A stretch of DNA of 9,410 nt from Actinomycetes bacterium (GTDB lineage Bacteria; Actinomycetota; Acidimicrobiia; Acidimicrobiales; Palsa-688). Position 1 is the stretch's first letter, and every line of letters begins with the position of its first letter. Location of the stretch: assembly GCA_021816565.1 (NCBI GenBank), contig JAKAXN010000165.1:1-9410 (forward strand), written 5' to 3'. The notes beneath the pieces were generated by a model, which made no database searches, was not told the origin of the DNA, and saw only the letters and a program-made list of their open reading frames with translations. The position numbers and the translations under genes are program-made. Shown piece by piece: positions 1-6,479 of this stretch.

Positions 1-1227
1 GCGGTCACCGCCACGGCCGGACCGGCGGTGGGATCGCTCACCGGCGACTTCTTCCCGGCCGCCGAGAGGTCACGGATCTACGGGTTCATCCTCACCGGCG
101 AGCTGCTCGGCGCCGGCGCCGGGCTGCTGGTCTCCGGCGACATCGGCTCGGCCATCGGCTGGCGGGCCGGTTTCATAGTGCTGGCCGCCCCGAGCCTGGT
201 GCTGGCCTGGGTGGTCCACCGCTACCTGCCCGAGCCGGCGCGGGGCGGCCAGAGCTGGATCGAGCTGGGTTCGGAGGAGATCACCACCGCAGCCGAAGCC
301 GAGGGGGAACCGGGCCGGACGCCGGCCGCTGCTCAGGGTGTCGGCGGCCCGGACGAGGATGCCATGCCCCTCCATCGGGTGGAGGAGCTGGACATAGACC
401 CCAACCCGGAGATCGTGATCCGGAGGGACCCTGACCGGATGGGCATCCTCGACGCCCTGCGGTGGGTGCTCCGGGTACGGACCAACGTGCTGCTGATCGT
501 CTCGTCGGCCCTCGGATACTTCTTCTACGCCGGGCTGAAGAGCTTCGCCGTGATATTCGCCCGGGGCCAGTACGGCATCAGCCAGTCCATCGCCACCCTC
601 CTGGCCGTGGCGGTGGGGGTGGCCGCCATCGCCGGCATAATCGGGGGTGGCCGCCTGGCCGACCGGTGGCTGGGCCGGGGCCGCGTCGACGCCCGTCTGG
701 TGGTCGCCGGCGTGGGCTACCTGGGTGCCGCCGTCATCTTCATCCCCGCCCTGCTCAGCCACAGCCTGGGCCTGGCCCTGCCGCTGGTCCTGGTGGCCGC
801 CGCCTTCCTGTCGGGCCCCAACTCCCCCGGAGACGCGGCCCGCCTGGACGTGGTCCCGTCGCGCATGTGGGGTCGGACGGAGGCCATCCGGACCTTCATC
901 CGGACCCTGCTCGAAGCGTTCGCCCCCCTGCTGTTCGGATTCGTCTCACAGATGTTCGGCAGCCCGGGCGGTACCAGCCTGGGGTCAGGCGTCAACGACA
1001 AGGCCGCCCGCGTCTCGGCGGCGTCAGCCCACGGGTTGGACTACGCCTTTCTGGTGATGCTGGCCCCCCTGGCCGTGAGCGGCTACTTCGCGCTGCGGGC
1101 CCGTCGCACCTACCCGACCGACGTGGCCTCGGCGGCCGAGTCGGAGCGGCAGATGCGCTCCCGTGCGGGCGCCGGCCGGGAGGCGGCGGTCGGATCCGGG
1201 CCGGCCGAGGCCGAACCTACCGTCTGA
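1..1227 (+). CDS. MFS transporter, N-terminus missing (window edge)
   Basis: This is a multi-pass inner-membrane permease of the major facilitator superfamily. The frame is open from base 1, so the start codon and first transmembrane helices lie upstream; 408 residues are visible. The visible part begins in a conserved stretch, with SLTGDFFPAAERSRIYG near residues 11-27, which resembles the TM4-TM5 region of MFS proteins. Hydrophobic segments fall near residues 28-49, 56-76, 162-183, 194-218, 233-250, 255-272, 300-320 and 348-365. GGGRLADRWLGRGR (216-229) is a good MFS motif A in the second half. A hydrophilic acidic loop of about 80 residues (80-160) separates the two halves, and the C-terminal tail is charged and probably cytoplasmic. 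The substrate cannot be told; export of a small organic compound is only a guess. Its neighbour downstream is convergent, so it ends its own transcription unit. Confidence 0.9.
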   Translation, partial: AVTATAGPAVGSLTGDFFPAAERSRIYGFILTGELLGAGAGLLVSGDIGSAIGWRAGFIVLAAPSLVLAWVVHRYLPEPARGGQSWIELGSEEITTAAEAEGEPGRTPAAAQGVGGPDEDAMPLHRVEELDIDPNPEIVIRRDPDRMGILDALRWVLRVRTNVLLIVSSALGYFFYAGLKSFAVIFARGQYGISQSIATLLAVAVGVAAIAGIIGGGRLADRWLGRGRVDARLVVAGVGYLGAAVIFIPALLSHSLGLALPLVLVAAAFLSGPNSPGDAARLDVVPSRMWGRTEAIRTFIRTLLEAFAPLLFGFVSQMFGSPGGTSLGSGVNDKAARVSAASAHGLDYAFLVMLAPLAVSGYFALRARRTYPTDVASAAESERQMRSRAGAGREAAVGSGPAEAEPTV

Positions 1228-1267
1228 CCGCAAGGCATCAGCGACCGCCGGACCTCCAGCCAGGGGA

Positions 1268-1287
1268 CTCGGGGCGACGGGCCCGAG
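1268..1287. terminator. Hairpin between convergent genes, candidate bidirectional terminator
   Basis: Arms CTCGGG (1268-1273) and CCCGAG (1282-1287) pair perfectly around an 8-base loop. The hairpin lies in the 61-base gap between the MFS stop codon and the stop codon of the opposite-strand gene, directly next to the latter. No T-run follows on either strand, so the terminator role is inferred from position and the stem alone. Confidence 0.35.
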
Positions 1288-1288
1288 G

Positions 1289-1714
1289 CTAGGAGAACAG
1301 GCCCAGGCCCTGCCCGGCCTGATCCCCGGACGGGCCGGCGATCCCGCCCACCCCGAAGCGGTACCCCCGGTCGAGCACTCCGAGCCCGTCGATCAGCTCC
1401 GGGTAGCAGCCGGAGTCGAAGGCCCGGATGAACTTGGAGGCGGCCAGGGGCAGCGTCACCACCACCGGGAGCCGGCAGCCGTGCCGGTACAGCCGGATGG
1501 ACCGCTCCTTGACCACGATGCGCCGGACGGAGGCCTCGACGCCGATCACCGCCTGCATGTACCGGGCGAGTACGCACTCGCTGACCTCCGCCGGTATGCC
1601 CCGGGCTCCGCCCGCGGCGAGGGAGTTGGCGATCTCCCCCGGAGAGGCCCCCATGGACTCCACGTGCCGCCGGACGGACCGGCGTAGCTCCCGGCTACTC
1701 AACTCATGACTCAT
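1289..1714 (-). CDS. Unrecognised 141-residue protein
   Basis: I do not recognise this family. The frame can extend upstream to 1822, but the ATG at 1714 is preferred: on the minus strand it follows GGAG with a 6-base spacer. The product is soluble-looking, with no signal peptide or membrane helix. The N-terminal 35 residues are basic and look helical (ELRRSVRRHVESMG at 9-22). The middle (44-105) alternates helix and strand, including a hydrophobic stretch PVVVTLPLAASKFIRAFD (83-100). The last 25 residues are Gly-rich and probably disordered. Cysteines are at 47, 80 and 103, without a CXXC motif. Third codon positions are GC-rich like its neighbours, which supports real coding. It is divergent from the secreted GH25-like gene and might share a control region with it. 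A regulatory or accessory role is possible, but nothing in the sequence proves one. Confidence 0.7.
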   Translation of the reverse strand: MSHELSSRELRRSVRRHVESMGASPGEIANSLAAGGARGIPAEVSECVLARYMQAVIGVEASVRRIVVKERSIRLYRHGCRLPVVVTLPLAASKFIRAFDSGCYPELIDGLGVLDRGYRFGVGGIAGPSGDQAGQGLGLFS

Positions 1715-1720
1715 ATCGAG

Positions 1721-1724
1721 CTCC
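1721..1724 (-). promoter_or_regulatory. Ribosome binding site fixing the 1714 start
   Basis: Read on the minus strand this is GGAG, 6 bases before the ATG at 1714; a second AGGAG lies at 1726-1730. This is why the shorter start was chosen over the longer upstream frame. Confidence 0.6.
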
Positions 1725-1885
1725 GCTCCTGGCAATCCACTCCGGCTCTTCGCTTCCGGGTGGCGACGAGCTACCCGCCGCCGGCACCCGCAATCAGTCG
1801 TACCTCCGGTCCGGGCGGCCATCCGGGGAAAATGTCCGCTCGGCGAATGCGGTCACCGGGTGCCGGTCCCGGCCCGGGCGGATTG

Positions 1886-1900
1886 ACCGTTCTGAGCGGT
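1886..1900. promoter_or_regulatory. Near-palindrome, candidate operator
   Basis: ACCGTTCTGAGCGGT matches its own reverse complement at 12 of 15 positions, with perfect outer arms ACCG and CGGT. It overlaps the TTGACC hexamer at 1883-1888, where a repressor of the rightward gene would be expected. No regulator can be named, and the promoter itself is uncertain. Confidence 0.3.
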
Positions 1901-2004
1901 CGGGTGCGGGACTGGGCGTGACCCGGTTCAAGGTGGCTCCCCGTTGCGCCGATGCCTTGTTCCGAAAAGGGAGCGACAACTCGGCGCGAGCGCGGATCGC
2001 GGGC

Positions 2005-2010
2005 GGGAGG
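2005..2010 (+). promoter_or_regulatory. Ribosome binding site fixing the GTG start at 2017
   Basis: GGGAGG is followed by a 6-base spacer and then GTG. This is a near-ideal Shine-Dalgarno arrangement and settles the start of the secreted protein. Confidence 0.8.
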
Positions 2011-2016
2011 TAGAGA

Positions 2017-3660
2017 GTGAAGGTTGGTACAACGCGGCGCGCGCGCCGGATCGGTGCTGTCACGAGGCGGGTGTCCACCGCTGTGATGGCCCTGACGGGT
2101 GCGGGGGTGGCGCTGCTGGTCGGGGGCCCGGTCCACCAGGCGGCGGCCGCGACCACCCAGGCGGCGGCCGCGACCACCCAGGCGGCGGCCGCCGCCACCC
2201 CGGCGGTTACACCGGGATACTGGCTGGCTGCATCCGACGGCGGGGTGTACAGCTACGACGCCCAGTGGTTCGGCTCCCTGCGGGGGACGCCGCTCAACCG
2301 GCCGATAGTCGGCTCCGCCGCCACCTCCGACGGCCAGGGCTACTGGATGGTGGCCTCCGACGGGGGGATCTTCAGCTACGGCGACGCCCACTTCTACGGC
2401 TCCACCGGGGGCATCCGCCTCAACCGGCCCATCGTGGGCATGGCCGCCGACCCGACCACGGGGGGCTACTGGATGGTCGCCTCCGACGGCGGGGTGTTCT
2501 CCTACAACGCCCCCTTCCGGGGCTCCACCGGGGCCATCCACCTCAACCAGCCCATCGTGGGCATGGCCGCCACCCCCGACGGCCAGGGGTACTGGCTGGT
2601 GGCGTCCGATGGGGGGATCTTCAGCTTCGGCGACGCCCACTTCTACGGCTCCACCGGCGCCGTCCACCTCAACCAGCCCATCGTGGGCATGGCCGCCACC
2701 CCCGACGGCCAGGGGTACTGGCTGGTGGCCCGCGACGGGGGGATCTTCAGCTTCGGCGACGCCCACTTCTACGGCTCCACCGGCGGTATGCGCCTGGCCA
2801 GGCCGATCGTGGGGATGGCTGCCACCCCCGACGGTCGGGGGTACTGGCTGGCAGCTGCCGACGGCGGGGTCTTCACCTTCGGCGACGCCCCGTTCCTCGG
2901 ATCGGCCGGGGGGTCCTCGAGCCCGGCGCCCTTCACCACCCTGATCTCCACCACCCACGGCAGCGTCGGCGCCACCCACGGCAGCGGCATCCCTGTGGGC
3001 GGCACCCTCGGCTACGACGTCTCCCGCTGGCAGTGCGGGAGCCTCCCGACGCCGCGCAGCTTCGCCGTGGTGCAGGTATCGGGCGGGGCCATCGACGCCA
3101 GCCCCAACCCCTGCTACACCCAGCAGGCGGCCTGGGCCGGCCAGAACATGTCGGCCTACATCTTCGGCGACGCCCTCCCCTCGCCCGCCCCGGCGCAGTC
3201 CCTGAGCGGCCCGGGAGGGACCTGTAACGGCAACACCACCTGTGAGGGCTACAACTTCGGTTACTTCTGGGCCCGCCACTGGGTGGCGTACTCCAACAGC
3301 GTGGGGGTGAAGCCGGCGTTCTGGTGGCTCGACGTGGAGAGCGGTTACTGGTCGTCGAACCTGACCACGAACGCCGCGGTCATCCGGGGGGCCATCGACG
3401 GGCTGCACTCGACCGGCGTGGGGGCGGGGATCTACTCCACCTCGTACCAGTGGCCCCGCATCGCCGGGTCCCTCAGCTTCCCGGGGATACCGATCTGGGC
3501 TGCCGGGGCCGACTACGTGACCGGCGACGCCTACTCGGCCACGGCGTTCTGCTCCAACGGCGGCTTCTCCTTCGCCGGGGGGAAGATGACCCTGGTGCAG
3601 TACGGGTACGGGACCTCCGGGGGACCGGCGCAGTACGACCCGGACTACGCCTGCGGCTGA
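2017..3660 (+). CDS. Secreted protein: six tandem repeats plus GH25-like domain
   Basis: A 547-residue exported protein, probably acting on or at the cell wall. Residues 1-20 are Arg-rich, and 21-37 form a hydrophobic segment typical of a signal peptide, with likely cleavage in the Ala-rich stretch near 42-45. An Ala/Thr/Gln linker follows (41-61). Residues 67-299 hold six repeats of 41-42 residues of the form GYWLVASDGGIFSFGD..FYGSTG...LN.PIVGMAATPDG, which suggests a beta-propeller-like fold. Residues 331-547 resemble glycoside hydrolase family 25 (lysozyme-type TIM barrel): GYDVSRWQ (332-339) and WWLDVESGY (436-444) place D334, D439 and E441 where GH25 catalytic acids are expected. YGIYS-like and QYG strands follow, and the protein ends with DPDYACG. 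Six cysteines, all in this domain, suggest disulfides. Muralytic activity is inferred and could be lost. It appears monocistronic: the upstream neighbour is divergent and a strong hairpin follows the stop codon. Confidence 0.88.
   Translation: MKVGTTRRARRIGAVTRRVSTAVMALTGAGVALLVGGPVHQAAAATTQAAAATTQAAAAATPAVTPGYWLAASDGGVYSYDAQWFGSLRGTPLNRPIVGSAATSDGQGYWMVASDGGIFSYGDAHFYGSTGGIRLNRPIVGMAADPTTGGYWMVASDGGVFSYNAPFRGSTGAIHLNQPIVGMAATPDGQGYWLVASDGGIFSFGDAHFYGSTGAVHLNQPIVGMAATPDGQGYWLVARDGGIFSFGDAHFYGSTGGMRLARPIVGMAATPDGRGYWLAAADGGVFTFGDAPFLGSAGGSSSPAPFTTLISTTHGSVGATHGSGIPVGGTLGYDVSRWQCGSLPTPRSFAVVQVSGGAIDASPNPCYTQQAAWAGQNMSAYIFGDALPSPAPAQSLSGPGGTCNGNTTCEGYNFGYFWARHWVAYSNSVGVKPAFWWLDVESGYWSSNLTTNAAVIRGAIDGLHSTGVGAGIYSTSYQWPRIAGSLSFPGIPIWAAGADYVTGDAYSATAFCSNGGFSFAGGKMTLVQYGYGTSGGPAQYDPDYACG
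2137..2199 (+). repeat. Three tandem 21-bp units encoding QAAAATT
   Basis: Units at 2137-2157 and 2158-2178 are identical; the third (2179-2199) differs by two bases. They encode QAAAATT, QAAAATT and QAAAAAT just after the signal segment, a flexible linker. The array is in frame, so changes in copy number would lengthen or shorten the linker without a frameshift. Confidence 0.9.
2215..2913 (+). repeat. Six tandem ~126-bp units (propeller-like repeats)
   Basis: Units start at codons 67, 108, 150, 191, 233 and 275; the last is truncated at about 25 residues. Unit 3 has lost one residue in the usual GDAHFYG segment. Exact DNA repeats with a 126-base period occur at 2537-2603 and 2663-2729 (67 bases) and at 2611-2659 and 2737-2785 (49 bases). 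The central units therefore duplicated or converted recently, while the outer units have diverged. Confidence 0.9.
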
Positions 3661-3680
3661 CCGCCGGACCGGGACGGGCG

Positions 3681-3698
3681 CCGCCCGGGGACGGGCGG
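3681..3698 (+). terminator. Hairpin after the GH25-like gene, candidate terminator
   Basis: CCGCCCG (3681-3687) and CGGGCGG (3692-3698) pair perfectly around GGGA, a GNRA-type tetraloop. The hairpin begins 21 bases after the stop codon at 3660. No T-run follows, which is common in high-GC actinomycetes; the terminator role is inferred. Confidence 0.45.
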
Positions 3699-3751
3699 GG
3701 GCGTGGCAGACTGCTGGACCCCCCTCCTCTTCCCGTGCCTCTGCCCGTACC

Positions 3752-5431
3752 TTGACCCGCCGCGTCCATCTCCGCCCCTGGCAGAAGGAAGCGCTCGAGC
3801 GCTTCTTGAAGGCGCCGGCATCCGACTTCCTGACCGTGGCCACCCCCGGTGCCGGCAAGACCACCTTCGCCCTGACGGCGGCGGTCAACCGGCTGGCCGC
3901 GCCGGACGGCCCCCGGCGGCTGATCGTGGTTGCCCCCACCGCCCACCTCAAACGCCAGTGGGCCGCGGCGGCCGCCTCCTTCGGCGTCCACCTGGACCAT
4001 CAGTGGACGCCGGCCGACGGGACCCTCCCGCCGGACATGCACGGGATCGTCACCACCTACCAGCAGGTGGCCGTGTGCGCCCCCCTCCTGGCGTCCCAGG
4101 CGGCCGGATCCATGGTCATCTTCGATGAGATCCACCACGCCGGCGACGACCGGGCCTGGGGCTCCTCGGTGCGCCAGGCGTTCGACCGGGCGGCCCTGCG
4201 CCTGTCGCTGTCGGGCACTCCGTTCCGCTCCGACACCCAGAGCATCCCGTTCCTGCGCTACGAGCTCGACGAGGCCCGCCCCGACTACGAGTACGGGTAC
4301 GGGCAGGCGCTGGCCGACGGGCGGGTGGTCCGCCCGGTGTACTTCCCCCGGGCCAACGGCCAGATGGAGTGGAGCGCCCCCGACGGCTCCACCTGGTCGG
4401 CGAGCTTCGACGACGCCCTCGACACCGTGCGGGCCAACCAGCGTCTGAGGGCGGCGCTGTCCCTCGACGGCGACTGGCTTCCCACCGTGTTGAAGGCGGC
4501 CCACGAGCGCCTGATGGACCTGCGCCGCCACCATCCCAACGCCGGCGGCCTGGTCATCGCCACCGACCAGGACCACGCCCGGGGCATAGCCGACGCCCTG
4601 GCCTGGCGCCACGGGGTCAAGGCGGTGGTGGCCACTTCCGACGACGCCGGCGCGTCGGACCGCATCGCCGCGTTCGCGACGTCGGATGAGCCGTGGCTGG
4701 TGGCCGTGCGCATGGTGTCCGAGGGCGTGGACATCCCGCGCCTGCGCGTCGGGGTCTACGCCACCACGACCACCACCGAACTGTTCTTCCGCCAGGCGGT
4801 GGGCCGCCTGGTGCGCTGGACGGTCGGGGTGCCCAACCAGCGGGCCTACCTCTTCATCCCCGACGACTCCCGGCTGCGGGGCTGGGCCTACCGTATCGCC
4901 GAGACCCGCCGGCACAGTCTGCGCCGCGACACCGAGGAGCAACCCGAGGCCGACCCGGCCGCCCTCGACGAGCTGCGGGAGGAGCCGGCGCCCGATTCCG
5001 AGCAGCTGTCGCTGTTCGCGGTCATCTCGGCGGTGGCCACCGACATGCACGACAGCGATGCCCACTCGGCCGGGGGGTCCGGTCTGCTCTCCGACGACGG
5101 CGACGGGGGCCCGGCCGACAGCGGCGAGGACCTCGACGAGAGCCTGGTGGTGGACCTGCCGGTGCTGGCCGGGCCGGCCGGCCAGCAGCTGACCGGAGCG
5201 GCCGGGGCCGGGGGCCAGGGGGTGCTCCTGACCCGCAGGGAGCTCAAGAACCGCCTACGCGACGCCAACGCCGAGCTGGCCCGGGCTCTGGCCCACAAGA
5301 CCGGCTGGCCCCACGCCAAGGTGAACGCCGAGCTGAACCGCCTGGCCGGGGTCCGCCGGGTCACGGAGGCCACGGTGGAGCAGCTGCAGCGGCGGCTGCG
5401 CCAGGCCGAACACTGGTACAACCGGATCTAG
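3752..5431 (+). CDS. SF2 DEAD/DEAH-box helicase with C-terminal helical domain
   Basis: A 559-residue ATP-dependent helicase or translocase of superfamily 2, resembling the type III restriction Res-subunit and DEAD/DEAH group. Motif I is TPGAGKT (31-37), Ia APTAHLKRQW (61-70), II DEIH (125-128), III SGTPFR (154-159), V SEGVDIP (323-329) and VI QAVGRLVRW (348-356). Two RecA-like lobes thus cover about 1-390. Residues 391-490 are an acidic, low-complexity linker. Residues 491-559 form a basic, probably helical module (RRELKNRLRDANAEL; KTGWPHAKVNAELNRL), possibly for DNA binding. The only in-frame start seen is TTG at 3752, without a clear ribosome binding site; it places the Q-motif-like RPWQKEALERF at residues 8-18, as expected. 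No methylase or nuclease gene is nearby, so a restriction role is unsupported; DNA repair is a guess. The gene stands alone and converges on queD. Confidence 0.9.
   Translation: MTRRVHLRPWQKEALERFLKAPASDFLTVATPGAGKTTFALTAAVNRLAAPDGPRRLIVVAPTAHLKRQWAAAAASFGVHLDHQWTPADGTLPPDMHGIVTTYQQVAVCAPLLASQAAGSMVIFDEIHHAGDDRAWGSSVRQAFDRAALRLSLSGTPFRSDTQSIPFLRYELDEARPDYEYGYGQALADGRVVRPVYFPRANGQMEWSAPDGSTWSASFDDALDTVRANQRLRAALSLDGDWLPTVLKAAHERLMDLRRHHPNAGGLVIATDQDHARGIADALAWRHGVKAVVATSDDAGASDRIAAFATSDEPWLVAVRMVSEGVDIPRLRVGVYATTTTTELFFRQAVGRLVRWTVGVPNQRAYLFIPDDSRLRGWAYRIAETRRHSLRRDTEEQPEADPAALDELREEPAPDSEQLSLFAVISAVATDMHDSDAHSAGGSGLLSDDGDGGPADSGEDLDESLVVDLPVLAGPAGQQLTGAAGAGGQGVLLTRRELKNRLRDANAELARALAHKTGWPHAKVNAELNRLAGVRRVTEATVEQLQRRLRQAEHWYNRI
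3788..3805. other. Perfect 18-bp palindrome inside the helicase start region
   Basis: GAAGCGCTCGAGCGCTTC equals its own reverse complement. It lies 36 bases after the TTG start, over codons 13-18 of the helicase gene. As RNA it could fold into a 7-bp stem with a TCGA loop. It may be a protein-binding site, a translation-attenuating hairpin, or chance in a GC-rich gene. Confidence 0.4.
5163..5187. other. Perfect 10-bp inverted repeat within the helicase linker
   Basis: TGCTGGCCGG (5163-5172) and CCGGCCAGCA (5178-5187) pair perfectly around a 5-base loop. The hairpin encodes part of the low-complexity linker before the C-terminal domain (around VLAGPAGQQ). A role in pausing translation between domains, or a chance product of Gly/Ala/Pro codons, are both possible. 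Confidence 0.4.
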
Positions 5432-5448
5432 GCCCGGTTCACCGGGCC
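5431..5448. terminator. Shared hairpin over two convergent stop codons
   Basis: GGCCCGG (5431-5437) and CCGGGCC (5442-5448) pair perfectly around TTCA. The last base of the helicase stop TAG (5429-5431) begins the stem, and the queD stop (5441-5439 on the minus strand) lies mostly in the loop. The hairpin folds equally from either transcript. A bidirectional terminator is the natural reading, although neither side has a T-run. Confidence 0.5.
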
Positions 5449-5804
5449 GGGCCGTCCCCGCGGTGGACGCAGCCGGAGGTGCAGGTCTCGCGCACCACCA
5501 CCCGGTCGAGGGGCAGGGAGGCCGCCAGGCGGTCCCAGATCCAGCGGGCCAGGTTCTCGCTGGTCGGGTTCTCCAGACCATCCACCTCGTTGAGGTACCG
5601 GTGGTCCAGCTGGTCGTGGAGCGGGGCGAAGGCCGCCTTCAGGTCGGCGAAGTCCATGACCCAGCCGGTGGACGGGTCGACCGGGCCGGTCACGTGGATC
5701 TCCACCCGGAAGGAGTGTCCGTGCAGCCGGGCGCACTTGTGGCCCTCGGGGACGTGGGGCAGGCGGTGGGCCGCTTCGAAGGTGAACTCGCGGAAGATTT
5801 CCAT
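5439..5804 (-). CDS. queD: 6-carboxy-5,6,7,8-tetrahydropterin synthase QueD
   Basis: A cytoplasmic 121-residue enzyme that converts 7,8-dihydroneopterin triphosphate to 6-carboxy-tetrahydropterin (CPH4), the first committed step to 7-deazaguanines. It is a T-fold, PTPS-family protein of the usual length. Visible residues are the zinc ligands H13 (AAHRL), H29 and H31 (LHGHSF), the catalytic Cys C24 ([10 protein letters not shown]), D67-H68 (LDHRYLN), the PTSENLA segment (80-86) and the substrate-binding E106 (RETCTSGC). The start is ATG at 5804, overlapping the queE stop by one base (TGATG). There is no clear Shine-Dalgarno sequence, so translation is probably coupled to queE. It is the last gene of a queC-queE-queD operon. 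A folate-type PTPS homologue is less likely, given the Cys position and the neighbours. Confidence 0.95.
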   Translation of the reverse strand: MEIFREFTFEAAHRLPHVPEGHKCARLHGHSFRVEIHVTGPVDPSTGWVMDFADLKAAFAPLHDQLDHRYLNEVDGLENPTSENLARWIWDRLAASLPLDRVVVRETCTSGCVHRGDGPAR

Positions 5805-6475
5805 CAGGGGATGCCGATCAGCTTGTGGGTCTGCAGCGACAGCCGCCACCGGGGGTGCTCCAGGCAGTACCGCACGGCGGCCTCGGTGGTGGCGGAGCGC
5901 TCCGGGCCGTCCATCGGCTGGAGGAAGAAGTGGGTGAAGTCCAGGTCCTGCACCTCCTCGGGGGCCAGGCCGGCCTGCGGGTAGACCAGCTTCAGCTCGT
6001 CGCCCGCCGACACCACCCGGGGGGCGCCGGCTTTGGGGCTCACGCACACCCAGTCCACGCCGTGGGGCACCGGCCGGGTGCCGTTGGTCTCGATGGCCAC
6101 CTCGAAACCCCGCTCGTGCAGGGCGTCCACCAGCGGGCCGTCGAGCTGGAGCAGCGGCTCCCCGCCGGTGCAGACGACATACGGCCGGCCTCCGGCCCCC
6201 GAGGCGGTGGCCGGCCACGCCGCGGCGACGGCGGCGGCCAGCGCCTCCGCGGTGGCGAAGCGCCCCCCGCCGGGCCCGTCGGTGCCGACGAAGTCGGTGT
6301 CGCAGAACCGGCACACCGCCCGGTCCCGCTGGCGCTCCCGCCCGGACCACAGGTTGCACCCGGAGAACCGGCAGAACACCGCCGGCCGGCCGGACCGGGC
6401 CCCCTCCCCCTGGAGGGTGTAGAAGATCTCCTTGACCCGATACGCGCCGCGCCGGTCGGCCTCCGGGGATGCCAT
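5804..6475 (-). CDS. queE: 7-carboxy-7-deazaguanine synthase QueE (radical SAM)
   Basis: A 223-residue radical SAM enzyme that rearranges CPH4 to 7-carboxy-7-deazaguanine (CDG) using S-adenosylmethionine, a [4Fe-4S] cluster and Mg2+. Residues C40, C55 and C58 form a CX14CX2C cluster motif. This is the spacing known for some QueE proteins and not the standard radical SAM CX3CX2C. Other conserved pieces are YTLQGEG (19-25), TGGEPLLQ (103-110), ETNGT (129-133), SPK (146-148), DELKLVYP (159-166) and the family-typical end QTHKLIGIP (215-223). The start is ATG at 6475, 4 bases after the queC stop codon; the end overlaps queD. The order on the transcript is queC, queE, queD, and all three are probably translated from one mRNA. 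Length and motifs are complete, so it is expected to be active. Confidence 0.95.
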   Translation of the reverse strand: MASPEADRRGAYRVKEIFYTLQGEGARSGRPAVFCRFSGCNLWSGRERQRDRAVCRFCDTDFVGTDGPGGGRFATAEALAAAVAAAWPATASGAGGRPYVVCTGGEPLLQLDGPLVDALHERGFEVAIETNGTRPVPHGVDWVCVSPKAGAPRVVSAGDELKLVYPQAGLAPEEVQDLDFTHFFLQPMDGPERSATTEAAVRYCLEHPRWRLSLQTHKLIGIP

Positions 6476-6479
6476 CAGC

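Larger units (their letters stand above)
1715..2016. promoter_or_regulatory. Divergent intergenic region (302 bases)
   Basis: This stretch separates the 141-residue gene (leftward) from the secreted repeat/GH25-like gene (rightward), so promoters for both should lie here. Visible items are the two ribosome binding sites at its ends, a TTGACC hexamer at 1883-1888 that could be a -35 box for the rightward gene, and a near-palindrome over 1886-1900. No convincing -10 box sits 16-18 bases after TTGACC. I looked for conserved features of ydaO (c-di-AMP) and c-di-GMP riboswitches, which are plausible before cell-wall hydrolase genes, and did not see them. Short frames cross this region but lack coding signs. 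Confidence 0.5.

Noticed and set aside
2137..2913. Tandem repeats as a CRISPR array or non-coding minisatellite
   Set aside because: Units are contiguous, in frame and keep protein motifs; there are no unique spacers of regular length between identical repeats.
1771..3951. A 726-codon minus-strand frame across the repeat/GH25-like gene
   Set aside because: It is antisense to a gene with signal peptide, recognisable domains and an ideal ribosome binding site. Its product is Gly/Arg/Pro/Val/His-rich and repeats only because the sense strand repeats. Long antisense frames are usual at this GC content.
3473..5065. A 530-codon minus-strand frame across the helicase gene
   Set aside because: The composition is low-complexity Gly/Arg/Val-rich, with no domain or ribosome binding site, and it lies antisense to a clear helicase.
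5805..6359. Upstream extension of the queD frame to 6359
   Set aside because: The extension is Arg/Gly/Pro-rich and overlaps all of queE's conserved core; the ATG at 5804 starts exactly at the QueD family N-terminus.
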